Source of the DNA: Mermis nigrescens
Taxonomy: Eukaryota > Nematoda > Enoplea > Mermithida > Mermithidae
Assembly: GCA_036768485.1 (NCBI GenBank)
Contig: JAVLUZ010000154.1
Span: 2,500,529 to 2,564,528, forward strand
Direction: 5' to 3'
Length of the DNA stretch: 64,000 nt
The stretch's first letter is position 1. The number at the start of each line of letters is the position of its first letter. The translations under genes and the position numbers were made by a program. Below are positions 35,945 to 48,987 of this stretch, piece by piece. The notes beneath the pieces were generated by a model that saw only the letters and a list, made by a program, of their open reading frames with translations, had not been told where the DNA came from and did not search any database.

Positions 35945-36998
35945 CCATGTGACATTCCGCCCCCCTCCACATTTTGCCCCCTGGACATTTCAATCCCCCT
36001 ACACATTTCGCCCTCCCCCAGATTTACTGTGCATAGGGGGGGTGCAAACTTTAAAATAAAGTAGATTTGGTCCATGAGCAGACAAGTGTATACTTCATAA
36101 AAACCCCTGGGCTCATTTGCACCAAACGCATGTGGCCCGTTTACAGGTCGTCACTTGTAACAGGAAACGGGTTGCATCAAAATTTGTTACAGGGAAGTTG
36201 TTTACAAGTTAACAGGTAACCAGTTTGAAAAGCACGGGTTGCACCAAAAACTTTTACAGGTACTTTTCTACAGGTTACAAGCGCCTGTTCAACAGGTAAT
36301 TTTTTACCTGTAGACACATTCGAGTTGCCCCAGATTTTTCTACATGCGTAAAAACTTTTGCCTGTAATTCAGTTTAATGGAGTTTGATGACAGGTCGATT
36401 TGAACTTGTAATTGCAGTCCTGAGTGCGTTCGATCAGCAAAGTTATTTTTATAGAAAACCTGATTCATATGAATGATAGTAATGTAAGTTCGGACTGTAT
36501 ATGCTTGTGTATTCGGGCTCTCATTGGACGAGTTGCAGGTGATCACTTATAAATTCAAATTTTAGTCATTCTTTTTTTATTGTTTGTGAAAAGTAATGAT
36601 TAGTCATTTTTTATGCATATTATGTTCTATTTTGAAAAAGCGAATTGATAAAAAAATTTAACTTCGCAATCGCATCAAATGTATGGTCTCTCATTACTTC
36701 ATTTTTTGAAGTTTTTTTCCAGTTCAGGGTAGCACACAAGTGAACCGGATAAATCCGGGGGTGAAATGTTCTGCAGGGTGAAATGTGGGGGGAGGCGAAA
36801 TGTTCAGGGGGCAAAATGTGGGGGGCGAAATATGAGGGCAAAATGTGGGGGGCAAATTGGGGGAGCGAAATGTCCGGGGAGCGAAATGTTGGGGGCGAAA
36901 TGTCCGGAGGCAAAATGAGAGGGGGGCAAAATGTGGGCGAATTGTGGGGGTAGCGAAATGTGGGGGGGGGCGAAATGTGGGGGGGGGCGAAACGTCCG
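35945..36998. mobile_element. Element with GC-run inverted ends and a Harbinger-like centre
   Basis: Left 35945-36025 repeats CATTTYGCCCCCC; right 36758-36998 repeats GGGGGCGAAATGT in inverted orientation. Between them, 36118-36320 has iterated GTTGCACCAAA and TTACAGGT motifs spaced about 60-70 bp, like the subterminal repeats of the Harbinger at 7770. Long minus-strand frames in the G-rich end are artefacts. Confidence 0.5.
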
Positions 36999-37890
36999 CA
37001 TCCCCAGAAAACTAGCTATATAGCTATTTGGACTCAGAAACTTATCACGTGACTTCAGAAATGAAATATATTTGTTTTATCTGGCTATCAAAATGATTTA
37101 TAACTATTTTCCTAGCAAAAAGGGCTAAACAGCAATTTTTAGTCAAAAAAGGCTATACAGCTGAAATCAAAAAAGCTATATATATTTGCCACAAATGGTA
37201 GAAAATGCTTCTAAAGCGATACTACCGTTTTTCCGCTGCAGAATCGTTTCTTACGACTACCGTTTTTTCAGTGTAGAATCGTTGTTTTTTCCAAAGCAAT
37301 AGCTATCTCCCACTTTTTGATTTTCACCACTCCTAAAAACTTGACTTAGCGTACCCTTGGCTAGTAGAATAGAAAGACATACGCATATTTTTTATTAAAG
37401 TCTGATTGTTTTCTTATCATAATGTTCCAAATTTTACCAGTATTTCTTCCGTGATAATTCTAATACGTGTCTATTAGTAAATTTACACTCGTACGGTTGG
37501 TCCTGGCTCTCAGCTAATTGGTTAGCTCTTATTTAGTTGTTGATTTATTGGTTGTTTATTTGACTGATTAGTTCATTTTAAAATCATTTTCATGTACTAC
37601 TTCTAGTTTCTATTTGCTTTTGCCAATCATTTATTAATCCTTTTTAAAATAATTTACGTTCCTAATAGTGATGCATCGGTAACTCATTTCCAGCCGGTAT
37701 CGGTACCGGTATCGGTACCGATACCCTGGTACCGGCGCCGGTACCGGTACGGTGCCAATATGTATGTTATGTAATATGTGTTGTGACTAGTGTTTCATCT
37801 GATGTGTTTCGTCTGGATATTGTTCCTAGAAAGGGTTTAAATACTTTTTACTACTATGTTACTTAAGATCGGTGTTTTACAGCACCTCAC

Positions 37891-38342
37891 CAGTGTTTTT
37901 TTTGTACAAGGTCCGTTTGTACATGTACAAAGATGGTCCATAAAAGTCTTTGTGCATTTTGTACATGAAAATTTTTGTGTACTATAATATAGTACAGTAG
38001 CGATTTTAATGTGGTTGAACAGGGTTTTCGATCTTTGATAGTGTATTCTAGCTAATTTCTGGGTCTCTGAGATCAAAAATTACTGAAAATTGTCTTAGAA
38101 CGGCGCGAAGCGCCGAAAAATTTGACATTTTTCTTTCGAAATGCAATTTCTGCAATTATAAAAATATATAGAACACATCATTACTTATTTCAGCGCGGAG
38201 CGCCGAAAACTTTTGCGAGTTTCAGACATTTTTTGCAATTTTTGTATTCCCAAAAATCTTTGTACATGTACAAACAGTAAACACGGCCGCTAAAAGTCTT
38301 TATACACCGGGAAAAATCTTTGCCGATTACAAAAAAACACTG
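37891..38342. mobile_element. E-family MITE nested in hAT element
   Basis: 452 bp, CAGTGTTTTTTTTGTACAAG to TTACAAAAAAACACTG, duplication CACCTCAC/CACCTTCC (6 of 8). Confidence 0.86.
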
Positions 38343-38394
38343 CACCTTCCTATTATATTAATTCGAAGGGATTTATTGGTGGTCACTGTTCATT

Positions 38395-38730
38395 ATGTCG
38401 GTAAATGAAAAAAAGTCGTCACAGCTCTGGGAATTCTATAAGATTGATGATAAGGATGAATCAAAGGTATTATGCAATTGTTGTGGAAAGTCAATTAGCA
38501 GAGGAGGCAAAGATAGCAGCGGTTTTGGCTTGGATGGAATGAAAAAGCATTCTACCCATCCAACCAAATTTTGCCGGAAAATTTGGAAATGCTCGTGTTT
38601 TTGTCCAAAACATTACGAACTGTTGATTAGGATTGTTGAAATAAGTGAAATAAATGGTCGAATAAAATTTACAAAGAAATACTTCTTTATTATTGCATTG
38701 TTATTTGCTACAGAGTGGGCTTTATTCTGA
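38395..38730 (+). pseudogene. hAT transposase N-terminus with BED zinc finger
   Basis: Opens MSVNEKKSSQLWEFYKIDD, then VLCNCCGKSISRGGKDSS, LDGMKKHSTHPTKFC. The CxxC followed by H-x(2)-H spacing and the leading LWEFY aromatic box are those of the BED finger of hAT transposases. After residue about 65 the reading no longer resembles transposase and stops at 38728-38730; the RNase-H-like catalytic core is missing. It confirms the hAT assignment of the element around it. Confidence 0.75.
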
Positions 38731-38949
38731 AACAGTTCCTCCTTCATTTTAAGCTCAAAAAATTAAATCAATAAAAGTAGTATCGGCCGGTACCAGAGTG
38801 GTACCGGCGCCGGTACCGGTACCCTGGTACCGACACCGGTACCGGTACCAGTACCGGTACCCGATAAATCACTAGTTCCTATATAAACCTAGTTTTCGCT
38901 TCATTTTTCAACCATTTACATTGTTTTTGCACGAGATTTTCCATTTGTA

Positions 38950-39300
38950 CCCATCAAAGATGCACAACATGGAAATTCTGGGAAAGAAGGTAAAATTTTT
39001 GAGTACCTTTTTAGCTCAAAAATAACAAAACGCATCAAAGACATCGTTGCCCATGCTTTATCTTTCAAAAGCGTAAAAAATATCAGAGAAATTCGAGTAA
39101 ATTGAACAAAATATAGTCAAAAAGGAGTATAAGGTGCGAAATATGAAAAATTCGACACTTCTGAGGAGACAGATGGCTAAAAAGTAAAAACGCTCAAAAC
39201 AGCACCTTTTCTACGAGCTTTTTTGGAAAATCATGAATTCTGGGAAGGGGTGAATTTATTAGGGTGAAAACCTTTTTGAGGCTGAAACTCTCAAAATCAT
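38950..39300. repeat. Decayed B-family MITE body
   Basis: Core segments CATGCTTTATCTTTCAAAAGC and GTAAATTGAACAAAATATAG align with the family; ends mutated (ATGCACAACATGG). Confidence 0.55.
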
Positions 39301-40530
39301 GAACTGTAATGGTAGACAGGTCTTCCCATTAAGTACCGATAAGAACTATGTGTAGTGATTTGAACAGGTCTAGACCCCCAGAATGAAAAAACTGATAAAT
39401 TTTCAGGAAAAAATAGTACAAAATAAAAGCCATGAATGCGCGACATGAAAAAATTTTCGGCAAAAGTGCTTGACCAAGAACAGTAGATTAACATATTTTT
39501 ACGCTATTTTAGCATTTATACCGACTTATGCAGCCATTTGGGCTAACAAAATTGTCTGGCTGACCCTAAACCCAGACTGACCATGTTGTGCATCTATGGT
39601 TATTGATACCGACCCGGACACCCGTTAGCATCGGCATCGGGCTAAATTATGTTATCCGTTTGTGCACCAACTTTTGCCAACACGTATTACACATGCATTA
39701 ACTCAATAATTTCACAAGTTAATAAACATCCGTAAACGCTCACCTTCATTCACAAAGGTACTAGGCCTAGTTCGACCAGGTTCAGAAATATTGCATGCAG
39801 CTTCCATTGAAATTTTGGCTGAAATATTTTGGCTATATATGAGTCGTATTGAAACGGGCAAGGCTTTAAAAAATTATCTTCAAATCAGGAATGGAATGAG
39901 GGTCCATCAAGTGAATACTATGGTTGAATTCTGAGAACTATGCGTGGTGATTTAAGCACGATGGCTAATTCTGCTCCAATTAGCCATCAAAACTTTCTAT
40001 ACTAACGCTAAAGATACAAAGGTCAATTCACAATAATAAATTCATTAACAACAAAAATCTGAAAAATGCATTTACATAAATTTCAAGCCAAGCGCTTTAT
40101 GAAAAGACATGCGATTGGAGGGTTTGGAGGTCTAGATTCTCAGAAAAAGAAAGAAAAATTTTATGGGGGAAATGAGGCAAAGTAAAGGCCGAAAATGATT
40201 AAAATCAAAAAAACTTTCAGAAATGCTTCAAATAGAGCAGAAACTGTGTAATAACGTAGCTTTAACGCTATTTTAGCGCTTCTATCAGTTTTAAAGATCA
40301 GTTTGGCTCAAAAAGCTCGATTTTTGACTCCCCCCACCAGATCGGCCGTACTGTACAGTATATACATCTATGTTTATGACTAAACACGCAATCGACCTTA
40401 CTTTATAAACTTCTGCTCCAATTAGCCGTCAAAATGACTAATTTTAAAAATGCAAGCTGACGCATAAAAGTGTAGAATACCGGGCACTGGTGTAGCTGGT
40501 TAAGATAGCCACGTTATAAGTATATACAGC

Positions 40531-41557
40531 CAGGCCCGTATCTAGGAATTGGGGAGGAGGCACAACCAAAATTTTTTTAACATTAGGAAGGGACCAAAGG
40601 ATTAATAAAAAAGACGTTTCACGACCAATAAGGCTGAACATTTTGTGAATTTTGCTACCAAGATGCCTTGAATATGATGAAAATACAATAGACACTCCAT
40701 TTTCTGCATAAAACCTGCGCAGAACAGAAGACAGATGCAAATTACGCTTTAGGTATAAAAAAATAAAAATGAAGTGTTTAAACCGCGCGCTTGGGTCTAA
40801 ATATATTTTAATTATAATTGTGAAATTCGAGCGAAGCGCCAAAAATTTTCTGCGATTTTCGGCTGAAAAAGCAAACGGGGGAAGTAAAGGAAAAAATCAT
40901 TCTGATATGTCTGTATGTCATTTTGGGGGGCACGTGCCTAGTGGCGGATCTAGGATTTTCCTACGGGGGGCAGTATCCCAACTTTTCCAAAAATAGTAAA
41001 AAATAGGTCCGAAAATTTGCCCTTAACGCGCGAAATAGCGTTTTTTCAGTGTTATACATTGTATACTTTTACATTAAATCACTTTTGACGCAATATTTTT
41101 TCAGAAAATTTTAAAATTTTCGACAATTTTGTGCGAAAAAATCATTAAATTGCCTTGACTTTTACAAAAAGCTGGCGCGTAGCGCCGGAAATTTGAGAAA
41201 TTAAGGCGGATAGACGTCTAGAAGCATGATTTACTGCTTGATTTCCTGTTTTATAGCATTAGATGCAAAACATCGAAATTTTCAATTGAAAATAGAAGAA
41301 AACTATGCAAAAATAGAACAGAAAATGGCTTCCAGGTCGCCAAGAAAGTTAATAAATGTCAATAATACATATCATCTGGTGCGTAATGCCGGAAAATTTT
41401 GAGAAATTTTGGTCAATGACGGCCAAAAATCATTGCAAATTGCATATCCATTCTTTATCTCGCCAAATATTTTTGGCCAATGGAGTAAGCGGCCGCCCCC
41501 GCCCCCTTAAATCCGCGCCTGCGCATGCCCCCTATCGCCCCCCTGGATATGGGCCTG
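40531..41557. mobile_element. Element with TIR CAGGCCCGTATC, containing an F-family MITE
   Basis: Ends CAGGCCCGTATCTAGG and CCTGGATATGGGCCTG. Encloses the F-family copy at 40939-41521. Flanks do not give a clear duplication. A shorter relative is at 44669-45056. Confidence 0.72.
40939..41521. mobile_element. F-family MITE, uninterrupted copy
   Basis: 583 bp from TAGTGGCGGATCTAGG to CTTAAATCCGCGCCTG, duplication CACGTGCC/CGCATGCC (6 of 8). Useful as the unbroken reference for the copies at 2785, 4881 and 7321. Confidence 0.82.
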
Positions 41558-41852
41558 TATCCGGTAAAAACTGCCACCAAACTGGTTCGAATTGTGTCAA
41601 AAAACGAAGAAGTTACCTTGTGTTTGGATACACATTACTAAGCCTAAGCCTAATAAGCAGGTAAACCAATGCAAAACATTAGGAATGACTTGCGTTCAAT
41701 ATCAAACTGAACCAGCATTAGTCGATTGACGGGCTTTAGAGCAGGAGATCCACGTTTCAAATCCTGTTACCAATAACATTCTTCATTCTTTCGTTTCACT
41801 GGATGTTACCAACGGCATACACTGGTCGCCATGAAAGATGACGCGCCATCAC

Positions 41853-43950
41853 CAGTGATCGACCGGGCTCAAAAATACCGGGCCCGGGCCCGGGCTTTGC
41901 TGTCGGGCTTGGTACCAGGCCCGGGCCCGGGCTTATATACTAACAACATGCCTTGCTTCCAACATAATGTTATGCATAAGATACATATTTAGACCGATTT
42001 TACATTCGTTATTCGTCAAAGGCAAGGCTTGCTGTATCAAGAAGATTTTTGAATTCTAAGCTCTGTTAATTATTCAATCTTTCTAAAAATAAATTAAGTA
42101 GTTAGCAAGGATTTTGGTAGCATTATTCAAGCAAGAACAAAGTTTTTAATACAATAGCGCGCAATTCCATTATTAAAATACACGTGCAACTAAACACGGT
42201 TTGAAAAAGCCCAAGGTTTAATGTAGATATTCATAGGAAATTGAGCATTAAATTTATGCATTCAGACATAACAGCGACTATGATATGGTCGGATAGAGGA
42301 TATGCTGTTTGGATTTTAGAACTCAAAGTATAGCGTACATTGACGTCAATTGAAATTGTGTAGTGTATAGGATAGGACACGTATTGAAGCCAAAGGCGTA
42401 GCCAGGGGGCATTGGGGTCACGTGCCTCCCCGAAATTTTCAGAAATTTTGTTGATTTTTCGAGTGTAATAATTGTGTCCAGAAAATTTAGTTCAAAAAGG
42501 CAAAAACGTCAAAAATTTTCCGGCCGAGTCTTTATTATATTTATTGTTATGTAGATCCAATGAGTTCAAATGCTTAAATTAGCTGAAATAATCGATCAAT
42601 TCACACCACTTTAGTGATTTATTGCTCTATTTGTTCGTTGAATGAAACTGCGCATGCTTGTTGAGCATAACAGTAAATGTGCGAAAATGATTGTGTACCA
42701 GTTTGTCTATTCTTTGCTTTGTTTGTCTTTCTTTACAAGGACACATAATCCTATTTTAAATGAAAGGAATGGCCAAATTTTCTTGTGTTTTTGCGCATTT
42801 TCTGTTTTCTGAATTATATCTTGTTAATAAGAAGGCCACAAATGGGCCTTAAAATGATAAGAACAAAATTGTCATTGATACATCTTTTTTATATCTTATT
42901 CGCAGCACCCTTTGCTGCGCTTTATTCTTAGCAGAGGTCGACAAGCGCATTTCAGCTCAGAAATCTTGTACAATGTAGGATTTCATCAATTTTAAGTGTT
43001 TTGGGCTTAATTTAGAACCGATATTTGGCCGATTTTGTGAAAATTTTAGCGATAGTATTTAACATTAAAGTGCTTTTTTACAAAATTTTCTAGGGGGCGA
43101 TTGAGCGCGCCACCGCAGCCCCCCGCCATAGAATCTCGTTGTGCATGTGCAGCGAGATTTTTGGGAGGATGAAATGGAAAAAGGGTTCGCCAAAATTAAT
43201 TTGTCTATTCTGTATGATTTAAGCGGTATAAATTGTGTTTAAAGAGCTAAAACGTCAAAATTTTCCGGCGCATGGCGCTGCTGGTTATTGTTCTTTCTTT
43301 TTGTAAAGCTTCAGCATTGCGTTTAATAGCCTAAATCAGGCAAAATATCACAGAATATTAGTATTCACAGGCTACAAAATCTCAAGGACAGTAAAAGATT
43401 ACTAAATGTTTTGGTGGTTTGCACCTCTTATGATTTCCGAACTGTTTGTCAATTATAAAACCGTAAATTCTACATGAAAACGGTAAAAATTTCAAAAATT
43501 TCCGGCGTTTAGCGCTGATTAACATTTTTGTATTTCTCATTGTCAGAAACCCATAAATTAGCTAGGCTACACTACTTAAGGTCGAAAAACTCAGTTTTAT
43601 TATAGGTACATAACGTTACTAACATTCAATGCAAAATTAGTCTTAAAAAATTTTTTTGTGTATGCCCCCCGAACCAAAATCCTGGCTACGCCTCTGATTG
43701 AAGCATTGTATAGAAGATGAATGCACATATGAAGTTGACAAGTATATGATAATGAGAAGGTGGGCAGAAGTAAGGCAAATGGATTTAAATAGAATCACAG
43801 GCTAGCAAATTCATAAGAAATACGGACAACAGCTGAAATAATAAACGTCTAAAATATTAACAATTATTTGAGGCCCGGTTGAGGCTCAGTGATTTTCAGC
43901 CAGACCCGGGCCCGGGCTCAGTCCGGGCCTGGGTACCCGGTCGATCACTG
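41853..43950. mobile_element. hAT-like element with (CCGGGC)n ends
   Basis: TIRs CAGTGATCGACCGGG and CCCGGTCGATCACTG (perfect, 15 bp), duplication GCCATCAC/GCCATTAC. Subterminal iterations of CCCGGGCCCGGGC at both ends. Contains another element at 42391-43696. Confidence 0.92.
42391..43696. mobile_element. hAT-like element (TIR CARAGGCGTAGCCAGG), innermost of three
   Basis: 1306 bp, CAAAGGCGTAGCCAGGGGG to ATCCTGGCTACGCCTCTG, perfect 8-bp duplication ATTGAAGC (42383-42390, 43697-43704). Non-coding; holds several mutated GGCGC...GCGCC motifs and an E-like fragment at about 43530-43620. Confidence 0.92.
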
Positions 43951-44668
43951 GCCATTACCCTCAGAATTATAATGGATGGTGCGTCGCGAGCGCCGCTACA
44001 TCCATCATGCGCCATCATCTCTTTTTCTATTCAGCGCCATTAAGCTCCATCATCCCGTTAATCTGGCAATGCGGACGGCGCAATTTAGCTATTAATAGCA
44101 CCAACAAGAAGGAAGCGTGCCAGCATTCACGTGCGCGCTTCCTTGTTGGCGCTATTAATAGCTAAATTGCGCCGTCCGCATCGCCAGATTAACGGGATGA
44201 TGGAGGTTAATGGCGCTGAATAGAAAAAAGAGATGATGGCGCATGATGGACGTAACGCGGCGCTCGCGACGCACCATCCATTATAATTCTGAGGGTGATG
44301 GCGTGTCATCTTTCATGGCGACCACTGTACATAGGCCTTTATAATATGACTAATCTTATTTGAACCTGCTACATGAATACCAATTGTTCTAATTGAAGGC
44401 TAACTTAACTCTAGCATAGATTGGCGTAAGTCAGCAATAATTCTGTAATGCTCAAAGTGTGCACATAAGAGTTCATATAAACAGTAAATGAAGTTCGGAG
44501 CGAGGCGACGAAAAATTTCTGAATTTTTGATGGAATAAATGTGTAAACAAGCTTCAAATTTTATTATCTACCCTAACAATACACTGAAAAATCTCAATTT
44601 ACACTAAAAATTACACTAAAAGCCTCCTGCACTAGAATGGATATCTACTGAAATTTTTAAATCACCCT

Positions 44669-45056
44669 CAGGCCCGTATCCATAATTTTGTTTTGGGGGG
44701 TCAAGACCAAAATTTCTTAGAAACATAACGGAGGAATGAAGGATGAATTAAAAAAGACGTTTTACGACCACTAGAGCTAAACACTTTGTAGATTTTACTA
44801 CCCAGATGCCTTAAACATGATGATAATCAAAAGGGCACCCTCTTGATTAAATCTCATTTTATACATAAAACCAATGCAAAACAGAAGACAGATGCAAAAT
44901 ACGCTTTAGATAATATAAAGACTAAAAAATGGAGTGTTTATACGCGCGCTTAGTACTTAGTAGACTCTAATTAGAATTGTGAAATTCAAAGAGGATAAAG
45001 GACAAAATCACTCTCATTTTTCGTTTAGGGGGCACATGCCCCAGGATATGGGCTTG
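44669..45056. mobile_element. hAT-like MITE (TIR CAGGCCCGTATC)
   Basis: 388 bp, CAGGCCCGTATCCATAAT to CCAGGATATGGGCTTG, duplication ATCACCCT/ATCACACT (7 of 8). Confidence 0.85.
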
Positions 45057-45129
45057 ATCACACTGAATCTAGTGTAATTACACCTCACCTCACTGTTTTT
45101 TCCCACATTTAGGAATTATTGTGAACCAA

Positions 45130-46600
45130 AATTTCGAGATGTGGAAAAAATTTTGGACTTGATTAATTGTGGAAAATTTTTGTAATACAAAAATGCTTTC
45201 TAGAAGGTTAAAATTCCAAAATTTTGAGGCGCTTCGCGCTGGATTGATTTTAGTATATGTTTTTATTGATGTTTCCGGCGTGCCGCACCAATTGCAGCAC
45301 TTTTATTGACAACTTGCTCTAAAACTTCACTATAATTGAAAATCCTCATCTACTGAACAGATTTGGTCAATTTTCGTAATGCAAAAATGCGTATTGGAGA
45401 GCAAAAAGGTCAAACTTTTCAGGCGCTTCGCGCCAGATTGATTTAATCTTATACTTTTTATTGATGTTTAGGCCGCACCATGCCGATTGCAGCATTTTTA
45501 TTGACAACTTGCTCTACAACTTTATTAAGATTAGAAATTCTCATCTTCTGCACGGATTTTGGACAATTTTTGGGATACAAAAATGCGTTTTAGAGAGGTA
45601 AAATGTCAAAATTTTCTGGCGCTTCACGTCTAATCGATTTAATTTCTTTACTTGTCATTGATGTTTAGGCCGCGCCGGATTAGGCCAACTTTTGTAATGC
45701 AAAAATGAGTTTTAGAGACCGAGATTTCGAAATTTTTCGGCGATTCGCGTCGGATTGATTACATTTCACATTTGTTATTGATGAAGTCGCTTTTGACAAT
45801 AAAAACTATAATTTATCAGATGGCGCGAAGCGCCAGAAAATTTAGAAATTTTAGCTCTCGAAAAACGCATTTTTGCATGACAAAAACTAACCAAATCCAT
45901 GCAGAAGATAAGGATCTTCAATTGTAGCGAAGTTATAGACCAGATTGTTGACAAAAATGCTGCGATTGGCATGGCGCGGCTTGAAGATTAATAACAAGTA
46001 AGAATTAAATCGATTCGGCACAAAGTGCCGAAAAATTTTGAAGTTTTACATCTCTAAAACGCATTTTAACATTACAAAAATTTTCCACAAATGCCAACCA
46101 AGCCTAAAAATTTTTTCCATTTCCCAAAATTTTGATTGACAAATAGACCAAAAAGTGGAAAAAACGGTGGTGTCGACTTTTAAACACCGTTTTTTCCCAG
46201 CAATTTGGTTGACATTATAGACCAGACCCAAAATTTTTTGCCACTCTTTCCGACCTTTTTTTCCACCTTTTTTTTGGAGGTCTAAAAACATAAAAAATAG
46301 AGCGCCTGGGTTGAAAAATCAGTGTTTTTTAAGTAGAAAATCCTATGTACGCATGCAATAGCGGTGTTTGATGCACTTTTTGAACAAACATTTCGCGCTC
46401 TACAACAAATATCACGATCAGTATACGTTATTTCTGTTGAAACTTGAATTTCCTTCCTTCAATAAAGCATTTCAGCCAATTCTGAAGTCGCTTTTGACAA
46501 TTAAAACTATAATTTATCAAATGGCGCGAAGCGCCAGAAAATTTTGAAATTTTAGCTCTCTAAAACGCATTTTTGCATTACAAAAACTAACCAGAGTAAG
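45130..46600. repeat. Array of about 190-bp units with GGCGCTTCGCGCC boxes
   Basis: Units in direct order (boxes near 45230, 45424, 45617, 45738), then inverted units (near 45825, 46015, 46512). Each unit has a GGCGC box, TGATGTTTAGGCCGCRCC, GCAGCATTTTTATTGACAA, and a TTTTGTATTACAAAAATGCG stretch. More units lie at 51580-52055, beyond the inserted hAT element, so the two blocks were one array. Confidence 0.82.
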
Positions 46601-46802
46601 TTAGGAATATGGTACTTTCAGAATACTATATAATAAACTTCAGAAGAGCGGATTTTTTCGCTCAGTACTTAGAATATGTTAAAAGAAAGCGCGGAAAAAA
46701 ATTCATCCGTCTGTGATCAATATTACAAAAGCTATGGATTTCGTTACTTAGCCTCTTCTCGACCTAAGTATTTGAAGATTCAAACAGAGGAATGCAGAAT
46801 CA

Positions 46803-46965
46803 CATGTAGATACATAATTTACGTCGACCTAAGCATCTATACGTCGACCTAAGCATCTATACATCGACCTAAGCATCTATACATCGACCTAAGCATCTAT
46901 ACATCGATCTAATCATCTATACATCGACCTATGCATCTATACATCCACCTGAGCGGGAGCGACCT
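46803..46965 (+). repeat. 20-bp tandem repeat, about 7 copies
   Basis: Unit CGACCTAAGCATCTATACAT, nearly perfect, with further CGACCTAAG motifs on each side (46751-46985). Confidence 0.93.
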
Positions 46966-47357
46966 CGACCTAAGCAGCTTTAAACACCTTTTCAGATATA
47001 CTAAGTCTCAGCCTAAGTATAATGGAAGTAAAAACTTAGATTTTCGTATATCTTATCAAAACCAAAAAAATGCAAAAAATATGAAAATTTTTTGAAGTTT
47101 TTCAAAAGTTCAAACAGCTTTCCGCGTATTTTTTCTTTTTCCTCCTTCATTGCAATTAGTGATCGACCGGGGCCCCGGCCCTGGCTATCCCCCGCCATTT
47201 TTGAGCATCCCCGGCCCCGGCCAGGGCAAGGTCAAAAAATGGCCGGGGCCGGGGAAAAAATTTAGTGTAATTCGTATTTTGATACAGGCTGTGATACTGG
47301 CACTTATTTATCAATGAGCAAGTATTAATTTTGAGAACTCTACTGATTAGACCATAT

Positions 47358-48987
47358 TAGAGATGTGCCAGGCCCCGGCCCCGGCGCCGCAAGCCCAGCC
47401 CCGGCCAATGATCGGACCGAGGCCTCCGGCCTCGGCCTCGGCCTCGGCAAGCCTCGGCGTTTTTTGGAGCCTCGGCCTCGGCGCCGAGGCGAAGCTGAAA
47501 AGTGCCGAGGCACCGAGGCTGAAAATCAAATTTGAATAAGTTTAATATGTCCGTTGAATATTAACTATTTAGAATGCATCTGCAGTACAAAGACTATTTT
47601 TTACCTATAGACTTTTCTTGTAGGTTTTAGTCGCTACCCAGTTACACAAGGTGTACATGCAGCAAAGTGCTCAATTAATAGACATGTGATGACTAAGTTT
47701 AATTCTCATGCTTGTTGACATGGATCGGAAACACACATTCCCGAAAGGAGGGTGAGGGAGGGTTTATTCACCCCCTCTCAGGGTGCAAGACTCAAGTCAC
47801 TGTCAGACGATTTTTGGTGAAAACCTTTTGAATATTTTTGAACCTAATTTTACTATGGCAAAAGTGCAGCTAACTATTAGAATTTCCCGAAGTGATACAG
47901 TATTTTTGAACGTAAGCAAGAGTAAATAGACAAACTGTCACTATAAAACATGCATGTAACAGCTCAAAATTGCCGGGGCTTCGAGGCCTGTAAAACAATG
48001 AAAAATTAATGAAAATCGAACAAAATTAATCTTTTTGCCTAATTACGCAACATAATATTTATTTATTCGCAAAAATAAGCTGAATTTCATTAAAATTAAG
48101 CTTAGGCTACTGTTGTGTTACGCTTCAAGTAATCTAATAATCAAGATTTGAGTGAGCATTGAAACAATTCGATACATTCTTGAATAGCTTAGCTCAATTA
48201 AGAATATTTATTGCGAAAATAAGCACGTTTGACCGATAATTCTTAGACAATAAAGTTTAAAATGCAAAGGACTTTCACCAGTGTCTGTAAAATTGTTTTA
48301 TAAATCGATGTATGTACTTATGTACCTTAAAAAAATGCTAGGGTACGGCATCTTATTTTATCATCCAGATAGAATTCGTTTGCTTTAATATATGCGATTT
48401 TTCACTAATTTCGGGCGCTGTGCGCAAAATAATAGAGCAAATGTCTTCATTTTTGTGTGGTTTTCAATTAATTTTTTAAATATTATTTAAATTTGATTAT
48501 GCATGTTCCCTAATCTTGGTAAATGATTTTTCGTCGTACAAGCATTTTTCGCCCCTTTGTTGATATTCTAGAGATAAGTTTTTCAAGCGTGTAGTTAATC
48601 TCTGGGTTACTTATTTCTCGTGCAATGTAATCGTAATCTTTTGTATTGTACTGTTTTGCTCGTCTATTTCTTTCATCGAATCAGCATAAATACTATAGAA
48701 AAGTCATATTCTGTTCTGCTTAGCTTATTGTTTTCTATGCCTAACAGCTATATTCACAATTATTTATTAATTTTTTGTTTATTTCTCTTTTATCTGCTTA
48801 TTTTTAAGTCTTCAATTCATTAAAGCAATATGTAATTGCTTACAATAGTAATACTAAGATGTTAGGTCAGTATAGAAATAATGTGGATGCTTGGTATAGC
48901 TTAGTAAGTATAGGGTATATGTTTTGTACAGGCCCCGGCCAGGCCCGGCCCCGGCCCGGCAAAAAGAGCGGCCCTGGCACATCTCTA
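47358..48987. mobile_element. hAT-like element (TIR TAGAGATGTGCC) nested in larger hAT
   Basis: 1630 bp, TAGAGATGTGCCAGGCCCC to GGCCCTGGCACATCTCTA, perfect 8-bp duplication GACCATAT (47350-47357, 48988-48995). Left end has CCCCGGCC and then GCCTCGGC iterations; right end CCCGGCC. AT-rich centre without transposase. Confidence 0.93.

Larger units (their letters stand above)
37666..38874. mobile_element. hAT element with (GGTACC)n ends and BED finger remnant
   Basis: TIRs TAGTGATGCATCGG and CCCGATAAATCACTA, duplication GTTCCTAA/GTTCCTAT (7 of 8). Both ends carry iterations of CCGGTACCGG/CCGGTATCGG (37693-37757, 38785-38860). It contains a BED-finger gene fragment and a nested E-family MITE. 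Confidence 0.88.
41820..44327. mobile_element. Tc1-type foldback with 192-bp arms, split by nested hAT elements
   Basis: Ends CACTGGTCGCCATG and CATGGCGACCACTG, each flanked by TA. Right arm 44136-44327 is 192 nt. The left arm is 41820-41852 (33 nt) plus 43959-44117 (159 nt), which totals 192 nt once the hAT element and one copy of its duplication are removed. Loop 44118-44135. The surviving inner palindrome (about 159-bp arms) could extrude as a cruciform. Confidence 0.9.

Noticed and set aside
36620..37001. Pro/His/Phe-rich minus-strand frames
   Set aside because: They translate GGGGGCGAAATGT iterations.
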